64,000 bases of DNA from positions 248,001-312,000 of the forward strand of contig CAVQKH010000030.1 of the NCBI GenBank assembly GCA_963712995.1, given 5' to 3'. Below the pieces are notes generated by a model. It was not told the DNA's origin, made no database searches, and worked only from the letters and a program-made list of their open reading frames with translations. The translations under genes were made by a program, and so were the position numbers. Of this stretch, positions 21,745 through 31,600 are shown piece after piece. The stretch is from GCA-003244245 sp963712995. GTDB taxonomy: Bacteria; Actinomycetota; Actinomycetes; Mycobacteriales; Pseudonocardiaceae. Numbering within the stretch: position 1 is the first letter of the stretch; every line of letters begins with the position of its first letter.

Positions 21745-23133
21745 CTAATCCGTGGGACGTTGGGCGGAGCTTCCGCCGGGTGCCTCGGGGTCTTCAGGAG
21801 GTGTCTCCTCGCGGGGAGCGTCCGCCGCGGTGCGCTCCAGGGCGGCGATCGGGTCCTCCAGATCAGCGGCATGCTTCGCGGCCCGCTCGACGAAGGCAGC
21901 GGGATCGTCCAGGTCTTCGGCGTTGGGCAGCAGGTCCGGGTGATTCCACAGCGCGTCCCGGTGCTCGACATCGTGCTGCTCGGTGAGCCTGCGCCACAGC
22001 TCGGCGGCCGCACGCAGCTTGCGTGGCCGTAGCTCCAAGCCGACCAGCGTGGCGAAGGTGTGCTCAGCCGGGCCCCCGGAGGCGCGCCGGCGGCGCAGCG
22101 TCTCACGCAGCGCCTCGGCACCGGGCAGACGTTCCCCCACCGCATCTGCGACAACGACGTCGACCCAGCCCTCGACCAGCGCGAGCAGTGTCTCCAACCG
22201 GCTCAGGGCGGCCTTCTGCTCAGGACTGTGCCGTTGCTCCAGCAGGCCCGATGAGAGCAGCTGGTCCATGCTCTGCGGGTCGGTCGGATCGACCTGGCGG
22301 GTGAGCTCCTGCAGGGCGTCGGTGTCCACCCGGATGCCGTGCGCGAACTGCTCAACGGCGCCCAGCAACCGCTGCCGCAGCCATGGCACGTGCCCGAACA
22401 GGCGGTGGTGTGCGGCCTCGCGGGTGGCCAGGAAAACGATCACTTCGGAGCTCTTGCGCTCCAGCCCGGCGGCGAACTTCTCGATTGAGGCCGGTAGCAA
22501 CGCCGCCACGCCCGGCGGACCCAGGGGGAGCCCGATCTCGGTGGAGGTGAGTACTTCGCCTCCGAGCTGCGCCAGCGCCGAACCGAGCTGCGAGCCGAAC
22601 GCCATCCCACCCATCTGCTCGACCATCGCCACCAGCGGACCCGCGGTCTGACGGACCTCGCTGGGCATCGCGTCGATCCACGAGGCGGCCATCCGGCGGG
22701 CCACCGGGTCGCACAACCGCTGCCAGGTGGGCAAAGTCGCTTCCACCCAGTCCCGTGGTGCCCAGATGGCGGTGCTGTGCGCGCCGGCGGGTAGTGCGGT
22801 CGCCGGGTCCAGCCACATCTCGGCCAAGTGCACAGCGTCGGTGACCGCGGTGGCTTGCTGGGCTGAGGGCAACCCGATGGTGGAGAGTTTCTGCAGCGCC
22901 ATCTGCTTGGCCAGGTCGTAATTGACCGGGCCACCGCCGCCACCGGCCGCGCCCTGGCTGATCATCTGCCCGAGCTGGGTGAGCATCTGACCGAGTGCCC
23001 CGACGTCGAAACCACCGGCGCCGAAGGCCGCGAACGGGTTGGTGGGGTCGGGACCACCGCTGCCCTCTTCAGGTTTCTTCCGGTCCGGATCCTGAGGATC
23101 GCCAGAGCCGAAAACGAAGGGCACATCGCTCAT
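21745..23133 (-). CDS. Zinc-dependent metalloprotease-family protein (DUF2342 type)
   Basis: 462 aa from ATG 23133 (MSDVPFVFGSGDPQDPDRKK), the normal start of this family; the frame runs to 23190 upstream. A Gly/Pro-rich N terminus precedes a helical domain with GPLVAMVEQMGGMAFGSQLG. In place of HExxH the protein reads REAAHHRLFGHVPWL, typical of this actinobacterial group, which TIGRFAM calls F420-associated or zinc-dependent hydrolase. It is divergently transcribed from the PDZ protease, as Rv3195 is from Rv3194c. Confidence 0.8.
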   Translation of the reverse strand: MSDVPFVFGSGDPQDPDRKKPEEGSGGPDPTNPFAAFGAGGFDVGALGQMLTQLGQMISQGAAGGGGGPVNYDLAKQMALQKLSTIGLPSAQQATAVTDAVHLAEMWLDPATALPAGAHSTAIWAPRDWVEATLPTWQRLCDPVARRMAASWIDAMPSEVRQTAGPLVAMVEQMGGMAFGSQLGSALAQLGGEVLTSTEIGLPLGPPGVAALLPASIEKFAAGLERKSSEVIVFLATREAAHHRLFGHVPWLRQRLLGAVEQFAHGIRVDTDALQELTRQVDPTDPQSMDQLLSSGLLEQRHSPEQKAALSRLETLLALVEGWVDVVVADAVGERLPGAEALRETLRRRRASGGPAEHTFATLVGLELRPRKLRAAAELWRRLTEQHDVEHRDALWNHPDLLPNAEDLDDPAAFVERAAKHAADLEDPIAALERTAADAPREETPPEDPEAPGGSSAQRPTD

Positions 23134-23176
23134 AGGTCTACGGTACGCGGACCCCGAGCACGTACGCTGTTCGGCC

Positions 23177-24199
23177 GTGAGCCGCCGCACCTGGACCCTG
23201 CTGCTCAGCCTCGGCCTTGCGACGGCATTCGGGCTGCTGGGCGCGTTGGCGCCGGTGCCCTATGTCGCGCTTCGCCCGGGACCGACGTTCGACACGCTCG
23301 GCGCGGTGGCGGGCAAGACAGTGGTGGAGATAAAAGGAACTCAGACCTATCCCACCAGCGGGCACCTCAACATGACGACGGTGTCGGTCGTCGACGACGT
23401 GACTCTTTACACCGCACTCGTGCTGTGGATATCAGGGCGTAGCGCGCTGGTACCCCGCGACGAGATCTTCCCGCCACAGCTGTCCGACCAGCAGGTGGAG
23501 AAGCAGAACCAGGAGCTGTTCCGCGGTTCGGAGGCCAACGCCAAAGCGGCGGCGCTGCGCTACCTGGGTTACCCGACCACGGTCGTGGCCGGCGAGGTGC
23601 TCCCGGGCGGTGCGGCGAGCGGCACGCTGGCTGTGGGGGACCGGTTGCTGGCGATCGACGGTCAGCAGCTCCCCACCGCGAAGCGGGCGGTCGACCTGCT
23701 TGCCGGTAGCCGCCCCGGCCAGCTCGTCCAGCTCCGCTTCCAGCACGGCGACACCCCACCGAAGGACGCGGCGATCACTCTCGGTACGGGCGCCAAACCC
23801 GGTCGCGGCTACCTGGGCGTCGGGTTGATCGAGCGGCCCGAGGTCCCCTTCACTGTCAGCATCACCCTGGCCGATGTGGGTGGCCCGTCGGCCGGCCTGA
23901 TGTTCGCGCTGGCCATCGTGGACAAGCTGACGCCGGGCGCGTTGACCGGCGACACCTTCGTGGCGGGCACCGGCGAGATCGCCCCGGACGGTCAGGTGGG
24001 TCCGATCGGTGGCATCCCACTCAAGATGATCCGTGCACGGGAAGCGGGGGCGACGGTGTTCCTGGTGCCGGCGGAGAACTGCACCGAGGCGGCGCAACGC
24101 AGCCCAGCGGGCCTGCGGCTGGTTCGGGTGGGCACCTTGACCGACGCGGTGCGCGCCCTCGACCAACTCCGCGCCGGCCAGCAGCCACCGCACTGCTGA
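23177..24199 (+). CDS. PDZ domain-containing Lon-like serine protease, membrane-anchored
   Basis: 340 aa from GTG 23177. An N-terminal signal anchor (TLLLSLGLATAFGLLGALA) precedes a PDZ domain (residues ~125-205; EVLPGGAASGTLAVGDRLLA). The C-terminal Lon/S16 protease domain has catalytic Ser in GGPSAGLMFAL and Lys in GIPLKMIRAREAGA. The product is predicted to act outside the membrane. Equivalent to Rv3194c. Confidence 0.87.
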   Translation: MSRRTWTLLLSLGLATAFGLLGALAPVPYVALRPGPTFDTLGAVAGKTVVEIKGTQTYPTSGHLNMTTVSVVDDVTLYTALVLWISGRSALVPRDEIFPPQLSDQQVEKQNQELFRGSEANAKAAALRYLGYPTTVVAGEVLPGGAASGTLAVGDRLLAIDGQQLPTAKRAVDLLAGSRPGQLVQLRFQHGDTPPKDAAITLGTGAKPGRGYLGVGLIERPEVPFTVSITLADVGGPSAGLMFALAIVDKLTPGALTGDTFVAGTGEIAPDGQVGPIGGIPLKMIRAREAGATVFLVPAENCTEAAQRSPAGLRLVRVGTLTDAVRALDQLRAGQQPPHC

Positions 24200-24246
24200 A
24201 CCGGAGAGCTTGACTCCCGGAGAGCTTTACCCCCCGGAGAGCACCC

Positions 24247-24795
24247 TCAGTGCAGCGTGGCCAGGAGTGCGCGGAGCAGGTTCGGGGCCAGTTGGGGGTT
24301 CTCCACCAGCTCGTCGCAGCACTGGTCGGCACCGGAGTCGGCTCGCAGTCGCAGCACGCACGCTCCGACGCCGTCCCGGAGCACGGCCGCCACCAGCCTG
24401 CCCTCCCGCCGCTGCGGATGCCCAACCGCGGCATGGCGAGCCTGTGTCGGGTCCGCCGGTAACTCGCCGAGATCGGCCTCGGCCGCCGGTGGCAGCACCA
24501 CGATCTCCTGGGCCAGTGCGCAGCCGGCCACCGAGTCCGGCCATTCGATGCCGGCCAGTGCCGCGTCGAGCTCACCCTCGGGCAAGGTGTCCTGGGCTAC
24601 CGGGGTGAGCGCGGCCTGCGCGTCCAGCTGGCTGGCCAGCTCCGGTTGACTGGCCAGCAGGGTCTGCGTGGCGACCAGGGCGAACAGCTGCGGTTGCTGG
24701 TCCCACCCGGAGGTCGCGACGAACTCCTCTACCTCGCGCGCAGTGGCCGGCAAGGCATGGGACAGCGCGGAGGGGTGCTGTGGCGGCGTGCTCAC
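24247..24795 (-). CDS. PPA1309-family protein
   Basis: 182 aa from GTG 24795 (STPPQHPSALSHALPA). The frame extends to 24948 but family proteins begin near here. Key segments are FVATSGWDQQPQLFALVAT and GIEWPDSVAGCALAQEIVVL. The family is restricted to actinobacteria and uncharacterised. It is convergent with the PDZ protease and divergent from the UPF0182 gene. Confidence 0.75.
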   Translation of the reverse strand: MSTPPQHPSALSHALPATAREVEEFVATSGWDQQPQLFALVATQTLLASQPELASQLDAQAALTPVAQDTLPEGELDAALAGIEWPDSVAGCALAQEIVVLPPAAEADLGELPADPTQARHAAVGHPQRREGRLVAAVLRDGVGACVLRLRADSGADQCCDELVENPQLAPNLLRALLATLH

Positions 24796-24962
24796 CCGCC
24801 CATCGTCGCATCGGTGCCGGGGACCGGTGGTAGCGGTGTGGTCACGAGGATCGGAACCAAGGGGCCCACTTTGGAGTTGGACAGGCAGGGCTCCACTCGG
24901 GCTGGCACCGGCCGCGTGCGGGCCCCTGCACTGCGTCATTGCCGTCACCAGGAGTGTGTCCT

Positions 24963-27887
24963 GTGGCCAACCGGCCTCCCGTCGCGGTTCCCGCTTTGTC
25001 CCGTCGTGCCCGGATCCTGATCGCCGCCGGGGCTGCCGCGCTGGTGGTTCTCATCGTCGGGTCCCGGCTGATCGATGTCTATGTGGACTGGTTGTGGTTC
25101 AAAGAGGTGGGGTTCCGGTCGGTGTTTTCCACCGTCCTGGTGACCCGGCTGGTGCAGTTCGTGGTCGTTGGTCTGCTGATCGGTGGTCTGCTCGCGCTCA
25201 ACATCGTGATCGCCTACCGCACCCGGCCGGTGTTCGTGCCGGTGGTGGGGCCGGACGATCCGGTGGCGCGGTACCGCACCGCGGTCCTGGCGCGGTTGCG
25301 GCTGGTCGGCATCGGGGTACCGGTGTTGGTGGGTTTCATCGCCGGGCTCTCCGCGTTGGGCGACTGGCAGACGGTGCAGATGTTCCTGCACGGAGCCAGT
25401 TTCGGCGTCACCGATCCCCAGTTCAACAAGGACGTGAGCTTCTACGCCTTCGAGCTGCCGCTCTACGAGAAGTTGCTGGGCTGGGCCTTCTGGGCTGTCG
25501 GCCTCTCCTTCGTCGGAGCGTTGATCACTCATTACCTGTTCGGTGGAGTGCGGCTGGCCGGGCGTGGCGGTCAGCTCTCCGGTTCCGCCCAGGTGCAGCT
25601 CGCAGTGCTGGCCGGCGTTTTCGTGTTGTTCAAGGCCGTGGCTTACTTCCTGGATCGCTACGGGTTGCTGTTCTCCCGGCGTAACCCGTTGTTCACCGGG
25701 GCCAGTTACACGGACCTCAACGCGGTGCTCTCAGCCAAGATCATCCTGATGTGTATCGCAGTGATCTGCGCGATTGCCTTCTTCGTCGGTGCGGTGTTGC
25801 GCAACCTGCAACTGCCGGGGATCGCCATCGCGCTGCTGTTGCTGTCCAGCATCCTGGTGGGTGCGGCGTGGCCGGCGGTTCTCGAGCAGTTCGTGGTGCG
25901 TCCCAACGCCAACGAACGCGAAGCGCCGTCCATCCAGCGCAATATCCTGGCGACGCGGGCAGCTTATGGCATCACGGACAAGCAGGTCACGTACTCGCAG
26001 TACTCCGGGCGTAGCGATGCGTCGCTGGCCGACGTGCGCGCCGACACCGCCACCATCCCGAACGTGCGGCTGTTGGACCCGAGCGTGCTCTCGCAGACCT
26101 TCACCCAGCTGCAGCAACGGGAGAATTTCTACGGTTTCCCCGACAAGCTCGACATCGACCGCTACACCATCAACGGTCGGACGCAGGACTACATCGTCGC
26201 GGTAAGGGAGTTGGAGTCGGCGTCCCTGGCCGAGAACCAGCGCACCTGGATCAACCAGCACCTCACCTTCACCCACGGCAACGGTTTCGTCGCCGCCCCA
26301 GCCAACACGGTGAACTCGTCTTTGACGGACTCCGGCTCGGGGGAGGGCGGCTACCCGATTTTCACCGTGTCGGATACCTCACGGCAAGGTGACATCCCGG
26401 TGCAGCAGCCGCGGATCTACTTCGGTGAACTGATCGACGACTACGCGATCGTCGGAGGAAATCCCGGTGCGGCTGCCCGGGAGTTCGACGGGCGTCCGGA
26501 GAACTACACCTATCAAGGCAAGGGTGGAGTAGCGCTGGGAAGCTGGGCGAGCCGGCTGCTATTCGCTTCGTACTACGGTGAGCGAAACATCTTGTTCAAC
26601 CAGGCGATCGGACCCGATTCAAGGATTATCTACAATCAGCACCCGAGGGAACGGGTGAAGAAGGTCGCGCCCTGGCTCACCTTCGATGGGGATCCTTATC
26701 CTGCCGTGGTCAGCGGCCGGATCCAGTGGATCCTGGACGGTTACACGACTCTGGCCAATTACCCCAACGCGCAGCGGACCGTGTTGGGCAGAGCGACCAC
26801 CGACTCGCTGACCGGCGTGGTCCGCCTACCGGACGACGAGATCAGCTATATCCGCAACTCGGTCAAGGCCACCGTGGACGCCTATGACGGCACGGTGACC
26901 CTGTATGCGATGGACGAGACCGACCCGGTGCTGCGAACCTGGATGAACGTCTTTCCCGGGACCGTGCAGCCCAACACCGCGATCAGCGATGAACTGCGGC
27001 AACACTTCCGCTATCCGGAAGACCTGTTCAAGATACAGCGGGAGATGCTCGCTCGCTACCACGTGAACAACCCATCGGTGTTCTTCACCAACGACGACTT
27101 CTGGAATGTGCCCAACGACCCGACGCTCAACCAACCAGGTGTCGACCAGCCGCCCTACTACATCATGGCCGGACCGCCGAATAGCCAAGGGCCGGCGCAG
27201 TTCCAGCTCACCAGTGCGTTGGTCAGCCTGCGTCGACCGTTCCTGGCGGCCTACCTCACGGTGGGGTGCGAGCCGCAGAATTACGGCAAGATCACGGTGC
27301 TGGAGCTGCCCGGTGAATCCCAGACGCTGGGGCCTGAGCAGGTGCAGAACAGGTTCGTGTCCTCCGCTGAGGTCAGCAAGGAGCTCAACCTGTTACGCCA
27401 GTCCGAGACCGACGTTCGCTTCGGCAACCTGCTCACCCTGCCGGTCGGCGGTGGCCTGCTCTATGTGGAGCCGGTCTATATCGAGCGAGCGAACCGGCAA
27501 GCGACGTTCCCTCAGCTCAACCGGGTCCTGGTCGCCTACGGTGACCGGATCGGGTACGACCCGACGCTGCGTGGGGCGCTCAACCAGGTCTTCGGTGCGG
27601 GTGCCGGCGACGCGATCGGTGCTCCTGCGCCGCAGTCCGGAGCGCCCCCTCAGGCCGGTGTCCAGCCACCGGCGCCAGCTGGTGCTGGCGTTGCCACTCA
27701 GGACATGCGCCAGTCCGTCGCTGATCTCGGCAACGCGCTCCAGCGTCTGCGCCAGGCACAGGCAGCTGGCGACTTCGCCGCGCAGGGCAAGGCGCTGGCC
27801 GACCTCGACGCGGCCTCTAAACGGTTCGACGCAGCCGCCAGTGCAGCTGGTGGCGGCACCGATGCAGCCCCAGGAGGCGGTGGCTAG
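24963..27887 (+). CDS. UPF0182 (COG1615) integral membrane protein
   Basis: 974 aa from GTG 24963, 9 bases after AGGAG (24949-24953). About seven membrane spans fill the first ~330 residues. A large extracytoplasmic domain follows (GDIPVQQPRIYFGEL, TYQGKGGVALGSWASRLLFA), then an Ala/Gln/Pro-rich tail. Orthologous to Rv3193c. Function unproven. Confidence 0.9.
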   Translation: MANRPPVAVPALSRRARILIAAGAAALVVLIVGSRLIDVYVDWLWFKEVGFRSVFSTVLVTRLVQFVVVGLLIGGLLALNIVIAYRTRPVFVPVVGPDDPVARYRTAVLARLRLVGIGVPVLVGFIAGLSALGDWQTVQMFLHGASFGVTDPQFNKDVSFYAFELPLYEKLLGWAFWAVGLSFVGALITHYLFGGVRLAGRGGQLSGSAQVQLAVLAGVFVLFKAVAYFLDRYGLLFSRRNPLFTGASYTDLNAVLSAKIILMCIAVICAIAFFVGAVLRNLQLPGIAIALLLLSSILVGAAWPAVLEQFVVRPNANEREAPSIQRNILATRAAYGITDKQVTYSQYSGRSDASLADVRADTATIPNVRLLDPSVLSQTFTQLQQRENFYGFPDKLDIDRYTINGRTQDYIVAVRELESASLAENQRTWINQHLTFTHGNGFVAAPANTVNSSLTDSGSGEGGYPIFTVSDTSRQGDIPVQQPRIYFGELIDDYAIVGGNPGAAAREFDGRPENYTYQGKGGVALGSWASRLLFASYYGERNILFNQAIGPDSRIIYNQHPRERVKKVAPWLTFDGDPYPAVVSGRIQWILDGYTTLANYPNAQRTVLGRATTDSLTGVVRLPDDEISYIRNSVKATVDAYDGTVTLYAMDETDPVLRTWMNVFPGTVQPNTAISDELRQHFRYPEDLFKIQREMLARYHVNNPSVFFTNDDFWNVPNDPTLNQPGVDQPPYYIMAGPPNSQGPAQFQLTSALVSLRRPFLAAYLTVGCEPQNYGKITVLELPGESQTLGPEQVQNRFVSSAEVSKELNLLRQSETDVRFGNLLTLPVGGGLLYVEPVYIERANRQATFPQLNRVLVAYGDRIGYDPTLRGALNQVFGAGAGDAIGAPAPQSGAPPQAGVQPPAPAGAGVATQDMRQSVADLGNALQRLRQAQAAGDFAAQGKALADLDAASKRFDAAASAAGGGTDAAPGGGG

Positions 27888-27945
27888 CCGCTGACCACCC
27901 GATTTGCCCCGCCCGTCACGGTAGGCGTAAAGTGACATTCGGCAA

Positions 27946-28022
27946 CGCGGGGTGGAGCAGCTCGGTAGCTCGCTGGGCTCATAACCCAGAGGTCGTAGGT
28001 TCGAATCCTACCCCCGCTACCA
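27946..28022 (+). tRNA. Initiator tRNA-fMet (CAU), integration site of the element
   Basis: A complete 77-base cloverleaf with encoded CCA. The anticodon arm is CTGGG-CTCATAA-CCCAG with the three G-C pairs of initiators, and the first base pair is mismatched (C1/U72), also an initiator trait. The last 45 bases (27978-28022) are repeated exactly at 54697-54741, so this is attL of the integrated element, which rebuilt the tRNA 3' end. Confidence 0.93.
27978..28022 (+). repeat. attL: 45-bp direct repeat in tRNA 3' half
   Basis: Identical to 54697-54741; identity stops at both edges. It spans the anticodon loop to CCA, a standard tyrosine-recombinase attachment site. Confidence 0.92.
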
Positions 28023-28036
28023 CGTTGTAGCAGGTC

Positions 28037-28072
28037 AGAGGCCCGGTTCCCGGCATAGGAACCGGGCCTCTT
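28037..28072 (+). terminator. Terminator after tRNA-fMet
   Basis: AGAGGCCCGGTTCC (28037-28050) with its complement at 28058-28071, 7-base loop, then TT. It lies inside the element, just past attL. Confidence 0.8.
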
Positions 28073-28077
28073 GATCG

Positions 28078-28099
28078 TTTGACCGTGGTTTGACCGTGG
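28078..28099 (+). promoter_or_regulatory. Putative integrase arm-type sites, left end
   Basis: TTTGACCGTGG occurs twice in tandem (28078-28088, 28089-28099), about 55 bases inside attL. The same motif occurs near attR at 54567-54577, with TTGACCG at 54549 and 54557. Such paired repeats beside both ends fit integrase or excisionase arm-binding sites. Confidence 0.55.
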
Positions 28100-28232
28100 G
28101 ACGAGGTGTCACAGCCCGGTCGTGTCCGTGGCTAGCCGGTCGTGGGGTGCCGCCCTGTGGTGATCTGCGTTGCCGACCTCGGCGGCGGCACGGTACCCAT
28201 CGTCAGACCACCGAGGAGGAGTGGAGACGGTT

Positions 28233-29951
28233 GTGCGCGTCACCCGGGTGCGCCTGCAGCGCTACCGTGGCTATGTCGACACGGTGCTGCTGCCGGGACG
28301 CCACGCGGTCGTGGTCGGCGAGTCCCGCGCGGGACGCACTGACCTGATCATCGCCCTGCGCCGGGTGCTCGATCCGCGCAGTACTACCGCGCGCCCGAAT
28401 TTGCTCGACGTTCATCGGCCGCTTCCGCCGTCAGGCGAAGAGGAGCTCTCGCTGCTGACCGAGGTCGAAGTCACTCTGCTGGACTTAGGACCTGCGCTAG
28501 AACAGGATCTCGACGATCGGCTTGAGGTGATCAGCCCCCAGACCGGATTGCCAGCCGAGGAGGCTGACGCCGACGTGGCGGTGATGGGGCTGCGGCTGTG
28601 CTATCGACTGCGTTACGACGAGGTCACCGACACAGCCGAGCACTGGGTGGAATATCCGGCATCAGGCGTGCGGGTGCCCAGGGCTGAGCGTGAGGTGTTG
28701 AGTGCCGTGGTACTCGACCGGGCAGCGCCCTTGCAGCTACGCGCGGATGGGGTGTTCCGCCGTCTGATCGCCGGTGTGGATGAGGCTGGACTGCTGGTCG
28801 CGCTGGGCAACCTCGGCACCGATGTGGCTGCAGCGACCGAGAAGCTTGCCGGGAGCAGCGGGGTCCGACAGACCATTGCCGATGTGCTAGCCGAAGGAGC
28901 GGCACAGCTGCTGGAGATGTCCGGGACAGCGCCGGAGGACGACGTAGGGTTCGTCGCCGAAGACGGTTCCGTGGCCGCGATCCTGCGTGCCATCCAGCCG
29001 ACACTGACCCTGGATGGTGCTGGTCCGCTGCCGCTAGCGTCGCACGGGTCCACCACGACAGGTGTGTTAGCTGCTGCGGAGGCAGCGCTTACTGCACACG
29101 CGCCTGGCGCCGTCGTGCTCGCCGATGATTTCGGCGATGATCTCGACGCCGCTTCGGCGGAGTACCTCGCTGCGCAGCTGCGTCGACACAGCGGACAAGT
29201 GTGGTTGTCGACGCGCCGGCCGGAGGTGCTACGGGCGTTCCCTCCCGAGGAGGTGATCCGGCTGACCCGCAGTCACGGTGGTCGGCGCCATCATCAGCTG
29301 GCGCCGGCCACTGACCGTAAGGCCCGAAGCGCCCGGCGTCAGCTGCATCTGCTTCTGCTTCCCGCAATGACAGCCCGTGCCGTTGCTCTGCTGGAAGGGC
29401 CACATGATCTGGAGGGCTATACCGCTATCGCCGACCGCCGGTTGCGTGGATCAGGTACACCCCCGCCGGCAGCGCATGGCGTGCGGATGATCGCTGTTGG
29501 ACTGGGCGACGGTGGCAAGGATCAGCTGCCCAAGGTGGCGCGGCTCGCTGGTGAACTCGGCTTCCACGTTCGTGTCGTACTTGACCACGACAAGCCGGGT
29601 ACCGACGCGGCGCTTATCACCGAGCTGATCACGCTGGCTGAGCAGGTAATCCGACTACCCGAACGCACGTCCGTCGAGCGCGCCCTCGTGCACGACGTAC
29701 CCCCGGACAATTTGCGCATCGGTCTGCAGCGGATCAATGCCGAGTACGGCCTGGGCGTCGCCGTCGACGACATCCCCGACGGTGATCTGGAAGCAAAGAT
29801 CATCGGGTTGCTGAAGCAGAAAGGCGGGCTGCACCAGCCGTTCGTCGATGCCATGCCACCCAAGTCGCGTGGGCCACTGGCCGTGGCGGTGCTCGACACC
29901 CTCGTCGCACCTCCACCCGCGTCGGTTCTCGTGGAGATTCCTGAGCAGTGA
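28233..29951 (+). CDS. OLD-family ATPase/TOPRIM nuclease, Gabija GajA-like
   Basis: 572 aa from GTG 28233, preceded by GAGGAGGAG (28213-28221). The N-terminal ABC-type ATPase half begins RVTRVRLQRYRGYVDTVLLP and has Walker A GESRAGRT at residues 29-36, with Arg35 where Lys is usual; VVLADDFGDDLD is Walker B-like. The C-terminal TOPRIM has Glu388 in LLEGPHDLEGY and the D451-x-D453 pair in VVLDHDKPG. Architecture and length match GajA of Gabija anti-phage systems, and the next gene is a UvrD-like helicase overlapping by 4 bases. The whole pair sits directly inside attL. Confidence 0.75.
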   Translation: MRVTRVRLQRYRGYVDTVLLPGRHAVVVGESRAGRTDLIIALRRVLDPRSTTARPNLLDVHRPLPPSGEEELSLLTEVEVTLLDLGPALEQDLDDRLEVISPQTGLPAEEADADVAVMGLRLCYRLRYDEVTDTAEHWVEYPASGVRVPRAEREVLSAVVLDRAAPLQLRADGVFRRLIAGVDEAGLLVALGNLGTDVAAATEKLAGSSGVRQTIADVLAEGAAQLLEMSGTAPEDDVGFVAEDGSVAAILRAIQPTLTLDGAGPLPLASHGSTTTGVLAAAEAALTAHAPGAVVLADDFGDDLDAASAEYLAAQLRRHSGQVWLSTRRPEVLRAFPPEEVIRLTRSHGGRRHHQLAPATDRKARSARRQLHLLLLPAMTARAVALLEGPHDLEGYTAIADRRLRGSGTPPPAAHGVRMIAVGLGDGGKDQLPKVARLAGELGFHVRVVLDHDKPGTDAALITELITLAEQVIRLPERTSVERALVHDVPPDNLRIGLQRINAEYGLGVAVDDIPDGDLEAKIIGLLKQKGGLHQPFVDAMPPKSRGPLAVAVLDTLVAPPPASVLVEIPEQ

Positions 29952-31600
29952 CCTACATACCCGACCCCGTTCAACGGCAGGTCATCGATGCTCATGATCC
30001 GGTGCTGCTCGTCCTCGGTGGCGCGGGTACCGGCAAGACCATCACTGCCGCCGCCACGGCTCGTGTCCGTCTGGAACGTATCGAGCAGCAGCGCACCGCG
30101 TCCACAGCGACCGCAGCCTCCCGCGCGCCGCAGCCTGTACCTCGCGCGCTTTTTCTCTCGTTCTCTCGGTCATCGATAGCACAGATCCTCGACCGAACCG
30201 CCGACGTACTTGGGCCATACCAGCCGCACGTAGAGATCACCACCTTCCACGCCTTCGCCTGGCGACTGCTGCAGCGCTGGGGCGCCACGATCGGGCTGAA
30301 GAAACCGCAATTGCTCAGCGAAACTGAGGCTAAACTGTTCAAGGTCGACGGGACAGTGCGCTACAAGGACCTGCTTCCCCGCGCGCTCGACCTGTGTAAT
30401 GTGCCGGCTGTCCGCGAGCACCTACAGTCGCGCTGGTCACTGATCGTCAGCGACGAATTCCAGGACACCGACGACCACCAGTTCGAACTGCTGACCACGA
30501 TCCGTGGCGGTGCCAGGCTCCTGCTGCTCGGCGACCCAAACCAGTGCATCTACAGCACGCTGCCCGACGTCACAGGCGTTGGCCCCGAACGGCTCACGGC
30601 AGCCCTCGCCCTGCCTGGCGCCCGCCAGATCGACCTGCCCGACGTCTCCCACCGTGACCCCAGCAACGTCCTGCCCGCCGCCGCTACGAGGATCCGACGC
30701 CGGGAATTTGACCACGACGCGGTCAGGGCGGCCCTAGACAGCGGCCGGCTGCAGATCCACGCCGGGCTGTCCCTGGACGGCGAAGCCGACGAGGTCTCGG
30801 CTGTTGTCCAGGAACTGATCGACGAGAAGTACACCGTGGGCGTGTTCAGCCACCACATCGATGCCACTACTGCCCTGTCCGACGAACTCACCGAACGCGG
30901 CGTGGGTCACGAAATTATCGGGTTGCCCGAGTGCCTCGGCGCCGCCCTCGATGCCCAAAACGCCATGGTGCAGTTTGCCGGCGGCACGGCAAGCTGGAAA
31001 CGCGTGCAGCAGCGGCTCGCGGTGTTCGTGACCAGTTCGGTGCGCGGCAAGCAGGTACCCGATTTGGCGCGGATGCTGCTCGGTCAGTTGACCCCGCCCA
31101 GCACGCTCACCCAACGCTTAGATGCCCTGCATACCAGTCTCCAACGCGACGAACCCGCCGATGCAGCCGCCCATGCCGCAGCGGCGCACGCCGAACTCGG
31201 GCTCCCCCGTGCCGAGAACCACTGGAAGCGGGCAGCCCGCCTGCTACGACCACTCGTCAGCCGGAGCCTCCGGCGTTCCACCGACCTCGCCGAGGCGCTC
31301 GACAACCTCGACAACGCTGTCGCCAAACACCGCACTAGCCTGCTTACTCATGCCACGGGTGAGCCATCCTCCCCGGTCCAGCTCATGGGCTTGTATCAGA
31401 CCAAGGGTCGCGAAGCGGACGCCACCGTCATCGTGCTGCGCAGCAACGACTTCTATGGTCCGGAACGCCACGAACCCTTCGAGACCGGGTCCCGCCTGCT
31501 GTACGTCGTACTTACCCGAGCCCGCTACAAGACTGTTGTGCTTGTCCTTGGCGATGACATGCCAGCCTTGGTGGCGCCCCTGGCGCAACTATCTGCGTGA
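29948..31600 (+). CDS. UvrD/Rep-like helicase, Gabija GajB-like
   Basis: 550 aa; GTG 29948 overlaps the stop of the OLD nuclease gene (GTGA). SF1 motifs: I GGAGTGKT, II DEFQDTDDHQ, III LLGDPNQCIYS, V YQTKGREADATVIVL, VI RLLYVVLTRARYK. It lacks the extra C-terminal domains of repair helicases. Coupling to an OLD/TOPRIM nuclease is the Gabija arrangement, in which the complex cleaves phage DNA on nucleotide depletion. Frame is intact. Confidence 0.77.
   Translation: MTYIPDPVQRQVIDAHDPVLLVLGGAGTGKTITAAATARVRLERIEQQRTASTATAASRAPQPVPRALFLSFSRSSIAQILDRTADVLGPYQPHVEITTFHAFAWRLLQRWGATIGLKKPQLLSETEAKLFKVDGTVRYKDLLPRALDLCNVPAVREHLQSRWSLIVSDEFQDTDDHQFELLTTIRGGARLLLLGDPNQCIYSTLPDVTGVGPERLTAALALPGARQIDLPDVSHRDPSNVLPAAATRIRRREFDHDAVRAALDSGRLQIHAGLSLDGEADEVSAVVQELIDEKYTVGVFSHHIDATTALSDELTERGVGHEIIGLPECLGAALDAQNAMVQFAGGTASWKRVQQRLAVFVTSSVRGKQVPDLARMLLGQLTPPSTLTQRLDALHTSLQRDEPADAAAHAAAAHAELGLPRAENHWKRAARLLRPLVSRSLRRSTDLAEALDNLDNAVAKHRTSLLTHATGEPSSPVQLMGLYQTKGREADATVIVLRSNDFYGPERHEPFETGSRLLYVVLTRARYKTVVLVLGDDMPALVAPLAQLSA

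Noticed and set aside
30170..30421. Antisense ORFs inside the GajB-like helicase
   Set aside because: Shadows of a GC-rich gene with complete helicase motifs on the plus strand.
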